A stretch of DNA of 64,000 nt from Burkholderia sp. WSM2230 (GCF_000472445.1 NZ_AXAJ01000001.1:806643-870642), one strand, 5' to 3'; counted from the first letter of the stretch, positions 18,338 through 27,676 are shown. The notes: a model not told the origin generated them from the letters alone. Program-made: numbers and translations.

Positions 18338-20620
18338 ATGCAGCAGCCTGAAGCCCTCGGCGGCCTGTCCCACTCGGGCGGAATCGACCATCGCGAACCC
18401 GAGCCGGACGGCGCGTTCATCCCGACGGAAAATCTCAACGTTGCGAGCGCTACGCAGCACGTGCTGAAGTCGGGCGACACCTTCATCGTCAACGATCCTC
18501 TCGGCGACATCACGGGCCACGACGACGGCCTCTTCGTCAACGATACCCGTGTGCTCTCGCAACTGCGCCTCACGTTCGGAGGCCGCGCGCCCTCGCTGCT
18601 CTCGGGCAGCGTCAGCAGCGACAACACGTCGTTCACCGCGCATCTGACCAACCGCCCGTTGCCGCCGCTCGGCGGCGACAGCACGCCGGAAGGCGTGATC
18701 CACGTCGAACGCGTGCGCGTGCTGTCGGGCACGGTGCTGAACGAGGCGATCGAACTCACCAACTACGGCACGAGCGACGCCATCGTGCCGCTGTCCATTT
18801 CGTTCGATAGCGACTTCCGCGACATGTTCGAGGTGCGCGGCCTGAAGCGCCCGCGGCAAGGGCATGTCGAGGCGGCGCGCGTCGAGAACGACGAAGTGCT
18901 GCTCGGCTACGTCGGCCTCGACGACGTGGCGCGCAATGTGCAGATTGCCTTCGCGCCGCAGCCCGACAAGCTCTTTGCCAACCGCGCGGATTACACGGTC
19001 AAGCTGCCTGCGCAGGCATGCGTATCGATTTACCTGTCGGTCGCCGTTCAGGTGGTGGCCAGATCACCGGGTGCGCCGAGCGCCGGCGTGTCGTCGCCGA
19101 CGCATCCGCTGAGCGAAGCGCACATGTCGCAGATCGACACCGAGCGGCCGCGCGTCGGCCGGGCGGCAGTGCGCGCGGCGCTGGTCGACGCACACCTGGT
19201 CATGCGCGAGCGGCGGCGCGTGACTGCGCGGGTTCGCTCCAGCAATCCGCTTTTCAATGCATGGATCGACCGTTCGCTCGCGGACCTTGGCTTGCTGACC
19301 ACCGACCTCGCGACGGGGCCGTATCCGTATGCGGGCATTCCGTGGTTCTCCACGCCGTTCGGCCGGGATGCCGTGATCACCTCGTTGCAGACGCTGTGGT
19401 TGCAGCCGCAACTGGCGGCCGGCGTGCTGCGTTTTCTGGCCGAGCATCAGGCGCATGAGAACTCGCCGTTTCGCGATGCCGCGCCCGGCAAGATCATGCA
19501 CGAGATGCGCAAGGGCGAAATGGCCGCCACCGGCGAAGTGCCGTTTGCGCTGTATTACGGCGGCGTGGACACCACGCCGCTCTTCATCGTGCTGGCGGGC
19601 GCCTATGCGGCCCGCACGGGCGATGTCGGTCTGATCGACGAGTTGTGGCCCGCGCTGGAGCGTGCGGCGGGCTGGGTCGCGGGCGTATGCGACAAGAACC
19701 GCTATGGGCTGCTCGATTATCAGCGCGAGTCGGACGGCGGCCTCGCCAACCAGGGCTGGAAAGACAGTCACGACTCGGTGTTCCATGCCGACGGCCGCTT
19801 CCCCGATGGCCCGATTGCGCTCGTCGAAGTGCAGGCGTATGCCAGTGCGGCCTTTGACACGATGGCTCATCACGCCAAGTTGCGCGGCCTGCACGACGCG
19901 GCCGGGCAATACAAGGCGCGGGCGAAAAAGCTGCGCCAATGCGTCGAGGAAAAGTACTGGATGGAAGAGTCGGGCTTCTACGGCATCGCGCTCGACGGAC
20001 ATGGCGAACTGTGTCGCGTGATGGCATCGAACGCGGGGCACCTGCTGGCCTTCGGCCTGCCTTCGCGCGAGCGCGGCGAGGCGGTGGTGCGCGCGCTCGA
20101 CTCCACGCTGTTTCACACCGGCTGGGGTGTACGCACGCTCGCCGCGAGCCAGTCGCGTTTCAATCCGATGGCGTATCACAACGGCTCTGTCTGGCCGCAC
20201 GACAACGCGATCTGTGCGCGCGGCCTGTCGCACTACGGCGGCAAGGCAGCGGCGGTGCGTCTTCTGCAAGCGCTATTCCAGGCGGCGGTGAATTTCGATA
20301 TGCGCTTGCCGGAGCTCTTCTGCGGATTCCCGCGGCGGCGCGGCGAGCCGCCCACCGCCTATCCGGTTGCCTGCCTGCCGCAGGCGTGGGCGGCGGGCTC
20401 GCCGTTCATGATGCTGGAGGCGTGTCTCGGCATTACGATCGACGCCGAGCGCCGCGAGGTGCTGATCGAACAGCCGATGCTGCCTGAGGGCATCGACTGG
20501 CTCGAAGTGGGCGACCTGCGGGTGGGCGACGCTTCGGTGTCGATCACGTTCCGCCGCATCGGCGACAAGGTGGTGGCGTCCGCGGAGCAGGGCGATGTGC
20601 GGGTGGTCGCGCTTCTGTGA
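18338..20620 (+). CDS. Amylo-alpha-1,6-glucosidase-type glycoside hydrolase
   Basis: A 760-residue protein of the glycogen-debranching family. Residues about 30-230 form the N-terminal beta domain (LKSGDTFIVNDPLGDI; GLFVNDTRVLSQL). Residues about 300-745 form an (alpha/alpha)6 barrel. Signatures include PYAGIPWFSTPFGRDAVITS, KIMHEMRKGEMA, NQGWKDSHDS and MAYHNGSVWPHDNA. Glu residues in HEMRKGE and the Asp in WKDS are candidate acid/base positions. It would hydrolyse alpha-glucosidic links in a storage or compatible-solute glucan. There is no signal peptide. The start is the ATG at 18338 with GGAG eight bases upstream; the earlier in-frame ATG lacks one. A weak promoter-like TACAAT lies near 18236. 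No other glycogen gene is near. Confidence 0.87.
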   Translation: MQQPEALGGLSHSGGIDHREPEPDGAFIPTENLNVASATQHVLKSGDTFIVNDPLGDITGHDDGLFVNDTRVLSQLRLTFGGRAPSLLSGSVSSDNTSFTAHLTNRPLPPLGGDSTPEGVIHVERVRVLSGTVLNEAIELTNYGTSDAIVPLSISFDSDFRDMFEVRGLKRPRQGHVEAARVENDEVLLGYVGLDDVARNVQIAFAPQPDKLFANRADYTVKLPAQACVSIYLSVAVQVVARSPGAPSAGVSSPTHPLSEAHMSQIDTERPRVGRAAVRAALVDAHLVMRERRRVTARVRSSNPLFNAWIDRSLADLGLLTTDLATGPYPYAGIPWFSTPFGRDAVITSLQTLWLQPQLAAGVLRFLAEHQAHENSPFRDAAPGKIMHEMRKGEMAATGEVPFALYYGGVDTTPLFIVLAGAYAARTGDVGLIDELWPALERAAGWVAGVCDKNRYGLLDYQRESDGGLANQGWKDSHDSVFHADGRFPDGPIALVEVQAYASAAFDTMAHHAKLRGLHDAAGQYKARAKKLRQCVEEKYWMEESGFYGIALDGHGELCRVMASNAGHLLAFGLPSRERGEAVVRALDSTLFHTGWGVRTLAASQSRFNPMAYHNGSVWPHDNAICARGLSHYGGKAAAVRLLQALFQAAVNFDMRLPELFCGFPRRRGEPPTAYPVACLPQAWAAGSPFMMLEACLGITIDAERREVLIEQPMLPEGIDWLEVGDLRVGDASVSITFRRIGDKVVASAEQGDVRVVALL

Positions 20621-20677
20621 CGTTGGGCACCGAGCGTGGGCGGTGCCGCCGCGTCGGGTCCATTGATCGGCTCGTGC

Positions 20678-20974
20678 TCAATCCGGCTTCTTGAGGCCGC
20701 TCGGATTGGCCGGCGTGCCTGGCGACGCCTCGGGGCGCGGCGGCCTGCCGTCCTCCGGCGCCAGGATAATGCCCGCGCCGGGCAACAGCGATGTGCTGCC
20801 GGTGGTCGCCGCCGAGGCCGGCGCGGAAGGCGGCACTTGAGGTCTCGCGGCGCCTGTCGAATTCGCGTCTTGACGCTGGTGGCCTGTCCCGGTGGCCGCA
20901 CCGGTTCCCTGCGCGCAGGCCGTTCCCGCGAACGTCACAGCCCATGCTGCGATGGCGAAAAGTCTCGTGAGCAT
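20678..20974 (-). CDS. Small exported hypothetical protein
   Basis: A 98-residue protein with a signal peptide: LTRLFAIAAWAVTFAGTACA, then cleavage expected after the ACA or AQG region. The mature part is a Pro/Ala/Ser-rich linker with no Cys after the signal. It ends GIILAPEDGRPPRPEASPGT and a basic tail. The start has GGAGG eight bases upstream, better than any longer frame. It converges on the glucosidase gene. The low-complexity composition gives no function; it may be a periplasmic linker or filler protein. Confidence 0.62.
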   Translation of the reverse strand: MLTRLFAIAAWAVTFAGTACAQGTGAATGTGHQRQDANSTGAARPQVPPSAPASAATTGSTSLLPGAGIILAPEDGRPPRPEASPGTPANPSGLKKPD

Positions 20975-21210
20975 GATGGCGTCCTCCACCTGACTTCGGC
21001 GCTCGCGTGGCCTCGCGAACGGGCAGGACCGAACAGGCCCTTCCGGTATGCATACGGAATTCTTAGCGCACGCAGAAACGCGGGTCAATCGGGGGGAAAT
21101 ACTCCGTTTTTATTGCTCGCCGGGAGTGGCCGGCGGGCGGGTGGAGCAGCATGTAGCTCCGGTGAGCGGCACGCGGATTGCGCCGCTCAAGGCCTTCGTT
21201 TCGCGCATCC

Positions 21211-22779
21211 CTACACCGTATCGACGCTCGCGTCGCAGTCGGCTCCCGACTGCTGCCCGCTTTCCTCGCGGGAAATCCGATAGGTGCCCTTGCCGGCGTT
21301 TTTCGCGCTGTACATCGCCTCGTCGGCGCGTCTGATGAGATCGTCGACAGGTTCCTGCGCCTGCGCCAACGCAATGCCGATGCTTGTGCCGATGCTGATC
21401 GAGCCGCCCGCCGCGAGCGAATACGGTTTGGCTACTTCACGGATCACGCGCTGCGCGATCGCGACAATCGAGGGCAGCGTCGCGTCCTCGACGATCACAG
21501 CAAACTCGTCGCCGCCCAGGCGCGCCGCGAATTCGCCGTGTCGAAGCGTCTGCCTCAGGCGCGCCGCGACCGTCTCCAGCACTTCGTCGCCTGCGCTATG
21601 GCCGTGCCTGTCGTTGACCTGCTTGAAACCGTCCAGATCGAGGAACAGGACCGCGGTTCGCGTCGCGCTCCGGGCGTGGACGCTCGCAAGCTTTTTCTCC
21701 AGGCGCTCGCGCAGTTCGCGCCGGTTCGCGAGCCCCGTCAGCGAATCGTGGCGGGCCAGATACAGCACCTTCGCTTCGCTATTCCGGCGTTCGGTCACAT
21801 CCTCGATGATGACGACGGAGCTGCCGTCGGGAACAGGGTTTCGCCGCAATTCCAGCTGCCGCCCGTTGCGCAGTTCCAGCGCCAGCGGCCGACGCTTCTC
21901 GTGCAGCCATGCGGTGCATCTGTCGGTGAAATGCTGGCGTAGCGTGTCGTCGAACTGTGCGAAGCCAGCATGGGCGATGAATTCGGGCAGCGGCAAGTTC
22001 AGTTTCAGCATGTCGACGCTCGCGCCGAACAGCTGTGCGGTGCGGCTATTGGCAATGACCACTTTGCCCACACGGTCGAGCGTGCACAGACCATGCGGCA
22101 TATGGGTCAGCGCTGCATCGAAGCGCGCCGCGAGTTCGGCGTGGTTCTGCTCGGCGATCATCAGCGCGACGAGGCCGCGATAGTGGCGCCGCACGATGGA
22201 CGACATCGCGGCGACGTACAGAAGCAGAGGCGGTATCAGGATCCACGAACCGTCGGTGGGCGAGAGCAGGGCGCCGATCCCGATAGGTATCGACACGGCG
22301 CATATCTGCGCGATGGCAAGACGCGGAACCGCGGCGTTTCTCGAGGCCACGCCGCCGAGAATGCCCGCTGCAACCATGATGGCGAGCGATCCCAGCGTGG
22401 TGTCGGCGGTGCTGACGCAGCCCATCGTCCCGAGTCCGAGCATCAGGCTCGTGGCGACGCACAAGGGAGCGTAGGCGGCCGCCCACGGTCCGGGACTCGC
22501 GGGGCCTTTGCCGTGGTGCACGCCATACGCGTGGATGATGCTCAGGCGTCCTAGCAATAGCCACACGTCTGCGAACAGCCACACCATGGTCCACGGCTGA
22601 TGCAGGCGCACATAAGCCATTACCGCGACGAAAGCGCTCGCGACGATCGAAATGACAAGGGGCCACCGGTTGTCGAAAAGCGTCGACAACAGGCGCGCGC
22701 GGATAGTGTGCGACACTGCTGCGCCACGTTCGGGCGGGGTCGCGAGGATCGACTCTGAAACGGAAAGTTTGACTGCCAT
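21211..22779 (-). CDS. Membrane PAS-GGDEF diguanylate cyclase
   Basis: A 522-residue protein. Residues 38-195 contain about five to six membrane helices. A PAS domain lies at about 215-330 (RFDAALTHMPHGLCTLDRVG). A GGDEF domain covers about 340-510 with the active site RLGGDEFAVI (422-426). The substrate loops LDLDGFKQVND and the family start HDSLTGLANR are intact, so cyclic-di-GMP synthesis from two GTP is expected. The I-site position reads RHGE instead of RxxD, so product inhibition may be weak. There is no EAL domain. It is divergent from the RpiR regulator, sharing 165 bases of intergenic DNA that contains an operator-like palindrome. Confidence 0.92.
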   Translation of the reverse strand: MAVKLSVSESILATPPERGAAVSHTIRARLLSTLFDNRWPLVISIVASAFVAVMAYVRLHQPWTMVWLFADVWLLLGRLSIIHAYGVHHGKGPASPGPWAAAYAPLCVATSLMLGLGTMGCVSTADTTLGSLAIMVAAGILGGVASRNAAVPRLAIAQICAVSIPIGIGALLSPTDGSWILIPPLLLYVAAMSSIVRRHYRGLVALMIAEQNHAELAARFDAALTHMPHGLCTLDRVGKVVIANSRTAQLFGASVDMLKLNLPLPEFIAHAGFAQFDDTLRQHFTDRCTAWLHEKRRPLALELRNGRQLELRRNPVPDGSSVVIIEDVTERRNSEAKVLYLARHDSLTGLANRRELRERLEKKLASVHARSATRTAVLFLDLDGFKQVNDRHGHSAGDEVLETVAARLRQTLRHGEFAARLGGDEFAVIVEDATLPSIVAIAQRVIREVAKPYSLAAGGSISIGTSIGIALAQAQEPVDDLIRRADEAMYSAKNAGKGTYRISREESGQQSGADCDASVDTV

Positions 22780-22902
22780 GGTGCCGCTCGATAGTGCGGG
22801 GCGGAGCTAGGTTCCCTGTCTTAACGGCGCAAGGCGGCGGTTCTTTATGGGGATTTGCCCGGAGTACGCGCCGCGCGGTGTTTCGGCTTCGTGCCCGGTG
22901 GT

Positions 22903-22914
22903 AACATTTGTTGT
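22903..22914. promoter_or_regulatory. RpiR-type operator upstream of the regulator gene
   Basis: AACATTTGTTGT, 31 bases before the RpiR start, is nearly identical to the fuller palindrome ACAACATTTGTTGT in the aminotransferase promoter. Two copies flanking the regulator gene suggest autoregulation and control of the downstream operon. Confidence 0.6.
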
Positions 22915-22944
22915 CGTCTTTTCAACCCTCCGCCGGCCCCTCGC

Positions 22945-23799
22945 ATGCCAGACAGTTTCGACCAGCTTGCCGCCCTGATCCGGGCGCGCTTCTCTGAACT
23001 GAGTCCGCAATTTCAGATGGGCGCGGGCTTTCTGCTCGACCATCCGGACGAAGTCGCGGTCTCGTCGATGCGCAAGGTCGCCGAGCGCGCGCAGGTGCAA
23101 CCGGCGTCGCTCGTACGTCTTTCGCAGCAACTCGGCTTTCCCGGCTGGAACGAATTGCGCAACCTGTTCGTCGCGCGCCTGCGCACGCGGCCTGAACCGC
23201 TGACAAGCCGCGCGCGCTCGCTCGTCAAATCGAAAGAGGCGCTCGCCAACGACCTGCTCGTCGCGCAGCAACATAATCTCGAAGTCACCGCCGCGCACAA
23301 CGGTCGAGTGATCGTCGAGGCGGCGCGGCTTTTGCGGCGTGCGCCGCACGTCCATGTTGCCGGTTTCCGCTCCTGCTACCCGGTCGCTTTCGGGCTCGTT
23401 TATGGCTACCGGCTATTCCGTTCGTCGGTGTCGCTGCTCAACGGCGAGGCGGGCACGCTTGAAATGCAATTGCGCACGGTAGAGCGCGACAGCGCCACCA
23501 TCGCGATCAGTTTCGCGCCGTATTCCGTCGAAGCCGCGCGCGTCGCGGAAGCCGCGCTGGAAAAGGGCAGCAAGCTCATTGCCATTACCGACAGCGCCGT
23601 CTCGCCAATCGCACTGAATGCCGACAAGGTGCTGATCTTCTCGCACGAGAGCCCGTCGTTTTTTCCATCGCTGGTGGCTGCCACCGCCATCGCCGAATCG
23701 CTCGTCGCGCATCTGCTCGCGCTCGAAGGCGCGGACGCCGTCGAACAGCTGGGTATCGCCGAACAGTCGCTGCACGCCAAGGGCGCGTACGTGCCCTGA
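22945..23799 (+). CDS. MurR/RpiR-family transcriptional regulator
   Basis: A 284-residue regulator. The N-terminal residues 1-77 are an RpiR helix-turn-helix (DQLAALIRARFSELSPQFQM; VSSMRKVAERAQVQPASLVR). Residues about 125-260 are a SIS domain (HVAGFRSCYPVAFGLVYGYR; IAISFAPYSVEAARVAEAAL). SIS domains in this family usually bind phosphosugars, yet the neighbours here are an aminotransferase and an AhpD-like protein. The start at 22945 follows the TTTTC-CCTCC region; the longer frame begins with non-family residues that overlap the operator. It probably represses its own gene and the following operon through the shared palindrome. Confidence 0.9.
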   Translation: MPDSFDQLAALIRARFSELSPQFQMGAGFLLDHPDEVAVSSMRKVAERAQVQPASLVRLSQQLGFPGWNELRNLFVARLRTRPEPLTSRARSLVKSKEALANDLLVAQQHNLEVTAAHNGRVIVEAARLLRRAPHVHVAGFRSCYPVAFGLVYGYRLFRSSVSLLNGEAGTLEMQLRTVERDSATIAISFAPYSVEAARVAEAALEKGSKLIAITDSAVSPIALNADKVLIFSHESPSFFPSLVAATAIAESLVAHLLALEGADAVEQLGIAEQSLHAKGAYVP

Positions 23800-23847
23800 T
23801 CGCCACTGGTCCACTGGTCAATAGCCAGTGATGTCGGCGCGCAGTAT

Positions 23848-23877
23848 TTGACAACATTTGTTGTTTGAGCGTATAAA
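23848..23877 (+). promoter_or_regulatory. Promoter and RpiR operator of the aminotransferase operon
   Basis: TTGACA at 23848-23853, an 18-base spacer and TATAAA at 23872-23877. The palindrome ACAACATTTGTTGT (23851-23864) fills the spacer, overlapping the -35 end. A protein bound there should block polymerase. The leader is about 120 bases. Confidence 0.75.
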
Positions 23878-24007
23878 TGCGTACCGATTGTTGAGTCGAT
23901 ACCGGACCGTGCGATCGAGGACAGCGCGTTTTCGATGCGTTCATTCCGCGCACGACACAGGGGGCCCGCGCTTTCAGCGCGGCCAACTTCTTCTACAAGT
24001 GAAAGCC

Positions 24008-25336
24008 ATGTCCACCGTATTCCATCGTTCTCCGAAGCAGTCGTTGCCGATTGCCGTTGCCGGCGACGGCATTGAAATCATCGACTCGACCGGCAAGCGC
24101 TATATCGACGCCTCCGGCGGCGCCGCCGTTTCGTGCCTCGGCCACAGCAATCAGCGCGTGATCGACGCAATCAAGCGCCAGGCGCAGCAACTGCCGTACG
24201 CGCACACGTCGTTCTTCACGACACAGCCTGCGGAAGAACTCGCGGACCGGCTGATCGAGCACGCGCCGCCGGGTCTCGAGCACGTGTACTTCGTATCGGG
24301 CGGATCGGAGGCAATCGAGGCCGCGCTCAAGCTCGCGCGGCAATATTTCGTGGAGAAGGGCGAGCCCGCGCGGCGCCATTTCATTGCGCGGCGGCAAAGC
24401 TATCACGGCAATACGTTGGGGGCGCTCGCCATTGGTGGCAACGCGTGGCGGCGTGAGCCGTTCCTGCCGTTGCTGATCGAAGCGCATCACGTGAGTCCTT
24501 GCTATGCGTACCGCGAGCAGCGCGCAGGCGAAACGGAAACCGAATTCGCCCAGCGTCTTGCCGATGAACTGGAACAGAAAATCCTCGAACTCGGCGCGGA
24601 CACGGTGGCGGCTTTCGTCGCGGAAACGGTGGTCGGCGCGACCGCGGGCGCGGTGCCGCCGGTGCGCGAATACTTCCGCAAGATTCGCGCGGTGTGCGAC
24701 CGTTATGGCGTACTGCTGATTCTCGACGAAATCATGTCGGGCATGGGCCGCACCGGTTATCTGTACGCATGCGAGGAAGACGGCGTGGCGCCGGACCTTC
24801 TGACCATCGCAAAGGGACTCGGCGCGGGCTATCAGCCGATCGGCGCGACGCTGGTGAGCGAGCGGATTTATCAGACCATCGTCGGCGGCTCGGGGTTTTT
24901 TCAGCACGGGCACACCTATATCGGTCACGCTTGCGCATGCGCCGCGGCGCTCGAGGTGCAGCGCGTGATCGAAGAAGAAAACCTCTTGCCCAATGTGCTG
25001 GCGCGCGGCGAACAGTTGCGCGGGCTGTTGCGCGAGCATTATGCGCAGCATCCGCATATCGGCGACGTGCGCGGGCGCGGACTTTTTGTCGGCGTCGAAC
25101 TGGTCCGCGACCGCGAGACCAGGGCGCCTTTCGACGCGAGTCTCAAGCTGCATGCCGCGATTCGCCGCGAGGCATTCGCGCGAGGCTTGATGGTGTACCC
25201 AATGGGCGGCACGGTCGACGGCAAGATCGGCGATCATGTGCTGCTCGCGCCGCCGTTTATCTGCACCGCGCGCGACATCGACGAAATCGTGAGCCGTCTG
25301 GCCGATGCGATTCACGGCGCGCTGACCACGATCTGA
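24008..25336 (+). CDS. Class III PLP-dependent aminotransferase
   Basis: A 442-residue fold-type I aminotransferase of the omega-amino-acid/pyruvate group. It has YFVSGGSEAIEAALKLAR for phosphate binding, the cofactor Asp240 in LILDEIMSGMGRTG, and the Schiff-base Lys269 in LTIAKGLGAGYQPIGAT. FFQHGHTYIGHACACAAALE is the usual following motif. The start is the ATG at 24008; the upstream frame runs through the promoter. It should move an amino group from an omega-amine or amino acid to a keto acid; the substrate is unknown. It is followed 70 bases later by the AhpD-like gene and preceded by the RpiR operator, so a small inducible amine-catabolic unit is likely. Confidence 0.9.
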   Translation: MSTVFHRSPKQSLPIAVAGDGIEIIDSTGKRYIDASGGAAVSCLGHSNQRVIDAIKRQAQQLPYAHTSFFTTQPAEELADRLIEHAPPGLEHVYFVSGGSEAIEAALKLARQYFVEKGEPARRHFIARRQSYHGNTLGALAIGGNAWRREPFLPLLIEAHHVSPCYAYREQRAGETETEFAQRLADELEQKILELGADTVAAFVAETVVGATAGAVPPVREYFRKIRAVCDRYGVLLILDEIMSGMGRTGYLYACEEDGVAPDLLTIAKGLGAGYQPIGATLVSERIYQTIVGGSGFFQHGHTYIGHACACAAALEVQRVIEEENLLPNVLARGEQLRGLLREHYAQHPHIGDVRGRGLFVGVELVRDRETRAPFDASLKLHAAIRREAFARGLMVYPMGGTVDGKIGDHVLLAPPFICTARDIDEIVSRLADAIHGALTTI

Positions 25337-25406
25337 GCGCACGGCGAGCAAGCCCGCGCCGGTAATTGCACACTGATTCCATCCATCTTCAACTTGCGAG
25401 ACCGCC

Positions 25407-25961
25407 ATGACCGAATGCCTGCCCGCTTTCCAGATAACCGATGCGACGCCGGAACAAAAGGCGGTTCTCGACGAGATTTTGTCCGGTCCGCGCGGCAACC
25501 TGAACGGACCGTTTCTCGGCTGGATTCACAGTCCGGAACTCGCGCAGCAGGCGCAGCGCCTGGGCGCGTTCTGCCGCTATCGCACGGGTTTGCCGTTGCG
25601 CCTCTCGGAGCTTGCCATTCTGGTAACGGCGGCGCGCTGGCGGGCGCAGGCGGAGTGGTACATCCACTATCCGATTGCGCTCGAAGCCGGCGTGCGCGAG
25701 GCCGACGTCGAGGCCATCCGCGCGGGCCGGCGGCCTGCCTTCGCGGATCCGGACGACGCGCTCATCTACGACTTTGCAAGCGAACTCTACGACACGCGGC
25801 GCGTGTCCGACGCGACATACGAGAAGGCGCTGGGGCGCTTCGGGCATCAGGTGGTGATCAACCTCGTGGGGCTTCTCGGTTACTACGCGCTCGTCGCGAT
25901 GACGCTGAACGTGTTCGATATGCGCGCCATTGGTCAGGACAGCCTGCCGTTCGCGGAGTAG
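25407..25961 (+). CDS. Carboxymuconolactone decarboxylase/AhpD-like protein
   Basis: A 184-residue helical protein of the AhpD superfamily: GPFLGWIHSPELAQQAQRLG, then LRLSELAILVTAARWRAQAE followed by WYIHYPIA. The Cys pair of true AhpD peroxidases is absent; the equivalent site has Glu and His (AEWYIH), as in decarboxylase-type members. It lies 70 bases after the aminotransferase and is probably co-transcribed. It may process the keto product, but no substrate can be read from the sequence. Confidence 0.85.
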   Translation: MTECLPAFQITDATPEQKAVLDEILSGPRGNLNGPFLGWIHSPELAQQAQRLGAFCRYRTGLPLRLSELAILVTAARWRAQAEWYIHYPIALEAGVREADVEAIRAGRRPAFADPDDALIYDFASELYDTRRVSDATYEKALGRFGHQVVINLVGLLGYYALVAMTLNVFDMRAIGQDSLPFAE

Positions 25962-25986
25962 CCTCGCCGGCGGCATCGCGGTTCGC

Positions 25987-26088
25987 CGTGGCACGTGTGG
26001 CACGTGTGTTGGTGTGGCACCTATGGCACCTGTGGCGTGTGGGGTGCGTGGCGTGTGTGCATGTGTCGCGTGTGGTGCAGTCACGGCA
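25987..26088. repeat. GT-rich degenerate repeat tract
   Basis: About 100 bases of imperfect repeats built on GTGGCAC and GTGTG units, directly after the AhpD-like gene and before osmC. It is strongly purine/pyrimidine-skewed compared with the surroundings. The rest of the 296-base gap up to the next gene shows nothing else recognisable. Confidence 0.6.
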
Positions 26089-26257
26089 TTGGCACACGGA
26101 AGCGCCTATGATGAAGGTCGGTCCACGTCCGCGCCCGTCACGCAGCGCCGCACACGCGACCGATGCATAAGCCGCGGAACATCCGGGCTGGACCGTTGCG
26201 GCGGGCATCGCCATCAGTCGTACAGCGCGCGAAGCAGGGCACAAACAGGAGAGAGCG

Positions 26258-26683
26258 ATGAAGCGCAAGGCATCAGCAGTCTGGCAAGGCGGTCTGCAAG
26301 ACGGCAAGGGCTCCATTTCCACTGACAGCGGCGTCCTCAAGGAGACTCAATATTCGTTTTCCACGCGCTTCGCGGACGGCATCGGCACGAACCCGGAAGA
26401 ACTGATCGCGGCTGCGCATGCGGGCTGCTTTTCGATGGCGCTGTCGGCCGAACTGGGCAAAGCGGGCATTACGCCGGAACGTATCGGCACGACTGCCACG
26501 GTTACGCTCGACAAGGATGGCGGCGGCTTCACGATCACGGCCGTGCATCTCGATGTGGCGGTGAAAATCCCCGGTGGCGACAAAGCCGCATTCGACAAGG
26601 CCACCGCCGACGCGAAGGCCGGCTGCCCGGTCTCGAAGGTGCTGAACGCCACCATCACAATGGACGCGAAACTCGAAACCTGA
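26258..26683 (+). CDS. OsmC-family peroxide-stress protein
   Basis: A 141-residue OsmC/Ohr-superfamily protein. It begins KRKASAVWQGGLQDGKG. The two redox cysteines are Cys57 (AAAHAGCFSMALS) and Cys123 (AKAGCPVSKVL), 66 residues apart as in OsmC. It reduces organic hydroperoxides using lipoyl or thiol donors in the cytoplasm. GGAGAG stands seven bases before the ATG. Members are typically osmotically or stationary-phase induced. It is apparently a single-gene unit. Confidence 0.92.
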   Translation: MKRKASAVWQGGLQDGKGSISTDSGVLKETQYSFSTRFADGIGTNPEELIAAAHAGCFSMALSAELGKAGITPERIGTTATVTLDKDGGGFTITAVHLDVAVKIPGGDKAAFDKATADAKAGCPVSKVLNATITMDAKLET

Positions 26684-26827
26684 GCTCGAGCTGCGCTCAG
26701 CAGATTTGCGGCGAGCGAGGCCGGTGCAGATCGCCTTGTCTCGCCTCGTCGCTCGTGAAGATTTTTCGCGCAACCCACGCCGCAGTGCCGGCATGTCGCC
26801 GGCGCGGCGCTTACCGATGCCATCGCG

Positions 26828-27676
26828 ATGACCACTCAAGCCGAAAAAGCCGGGCAATTCCAGGCGCTGCACACAGCGCCTGAAACCTTCGTCATTCCTA
26901 ACCCGTGGGACATCGGTTCGGCGCGGCTGCTCGCGCTGGCCGGCTTCAAGGCGCTTGCTACGAGCAGCGCCGGCTATGCTTTTTCGCGCGGCCTGCCGGA
27001 TAACGCGGTGGGCCGCGCGCAGATGATGGTCCATCTCGCCGAAATAGCGGGCGCGACCGATCTGCCGGTCAGCGCCGATCTGGAGAACGGCTTCGGAGAC
27101 GCGCCCGAAGATTGCGCGCAGACCATCCGCCTGGCTGCGCAGGCGGGCGTGGTCGGCGGCTCGATCGAGGACGCAACCGGCCGCGCCGACGAGCCGATTT
27201 ACCCGTTCGAGGCCGCTGTCGAGCGCGTGCGCGCCGCGGTGGAAGCAGCGAGGGCGTTGCCGTTTCCGTTCACCCTCACGGCGCGAGCCGAGAACTATCT
27301 GACCGGCCGCCCCGATCTCGACGACACGATCCGCCGCCTGCAGGCGTACGAGCAAGCCGGCGCGGACGTGTTGTATGCGCCGGGACTCAGGACGCGCGAG
27401 GAAATCGCCGCCGTGGTCGGCGCGCTCGAGCGCCCCGTCAACGTGTTGATGGGTTTGCAGGGCGTGCTGCTCAGCTTCGACGAATTGCGCGCGATGGGCG
27501 TGCGCCGCGTGAGCGTAGGCGGCTCGCTGGCGCGCGCGGCGCTCGGCGCCTTCCTGCGCGCCGCGCATGAGATACGCGATCAGGGCACCTTCAACTACAC
27601 GACGGACGCGGCAAGCGGCAACGAGCTCAATCAGTTCTTTGCTGCTGCCGAAAATAAGTGGCCGACGCCGCGCTGA
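26828..27676 (+). CDS. Isocitrate lyase/PEP mutase-family enzyme
   Basis: A 282-residue (beta/alpha)8 enzyme of the PEP mutase branch. FVIPNPWDIGSARLLALAGF is the usual N-terminus. SADLENGFGD at 82-91 holds the metal-binding acidic residues, and GGSIEDATGR at 110-119 follows. The catalytic KKCGH loop of true isocitrate and methylisocitrate lyases is missing, so it is more like oxaloacetate hydrolase/carboxyphosphonoenolpyruvate-type lyases. Which C-C or C-P bond it acts on is unknown. It lies alone after osmC; no phosphonate genes are near. Confidence 0.87.
   Translation: MTTQAEKAGQFQALHTAPETFVIPNPWDIGSARLLALAGFKALATSSAGYAFSRGLPDNAVGRAQMMVHLAEIAGATDLPVSADLENGFGDAPEDCAQTIRLAAQAGVVGGSIEDATGRADEPIYPFEAAVERVRAAVEAARALPFPFTLTARAENYLTGRPDLDDTIRRLQAYEQAGADVLYAPGLRTREEIAAVVGALERPVNVLMGLQGVLLSFDELRAMGVRRVSVGGSLARAALGAFLRAAHEIRDQGTFNYTTDAASGNELNQFFAAAENKWPTPR

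Noticed and set aside
26711..26756. Imperfect hairpin after osmC
   Set aside because: The stem needs a bulge and a 21-base loop; the T-run comes several bases later, so it is not a convincing terminator.
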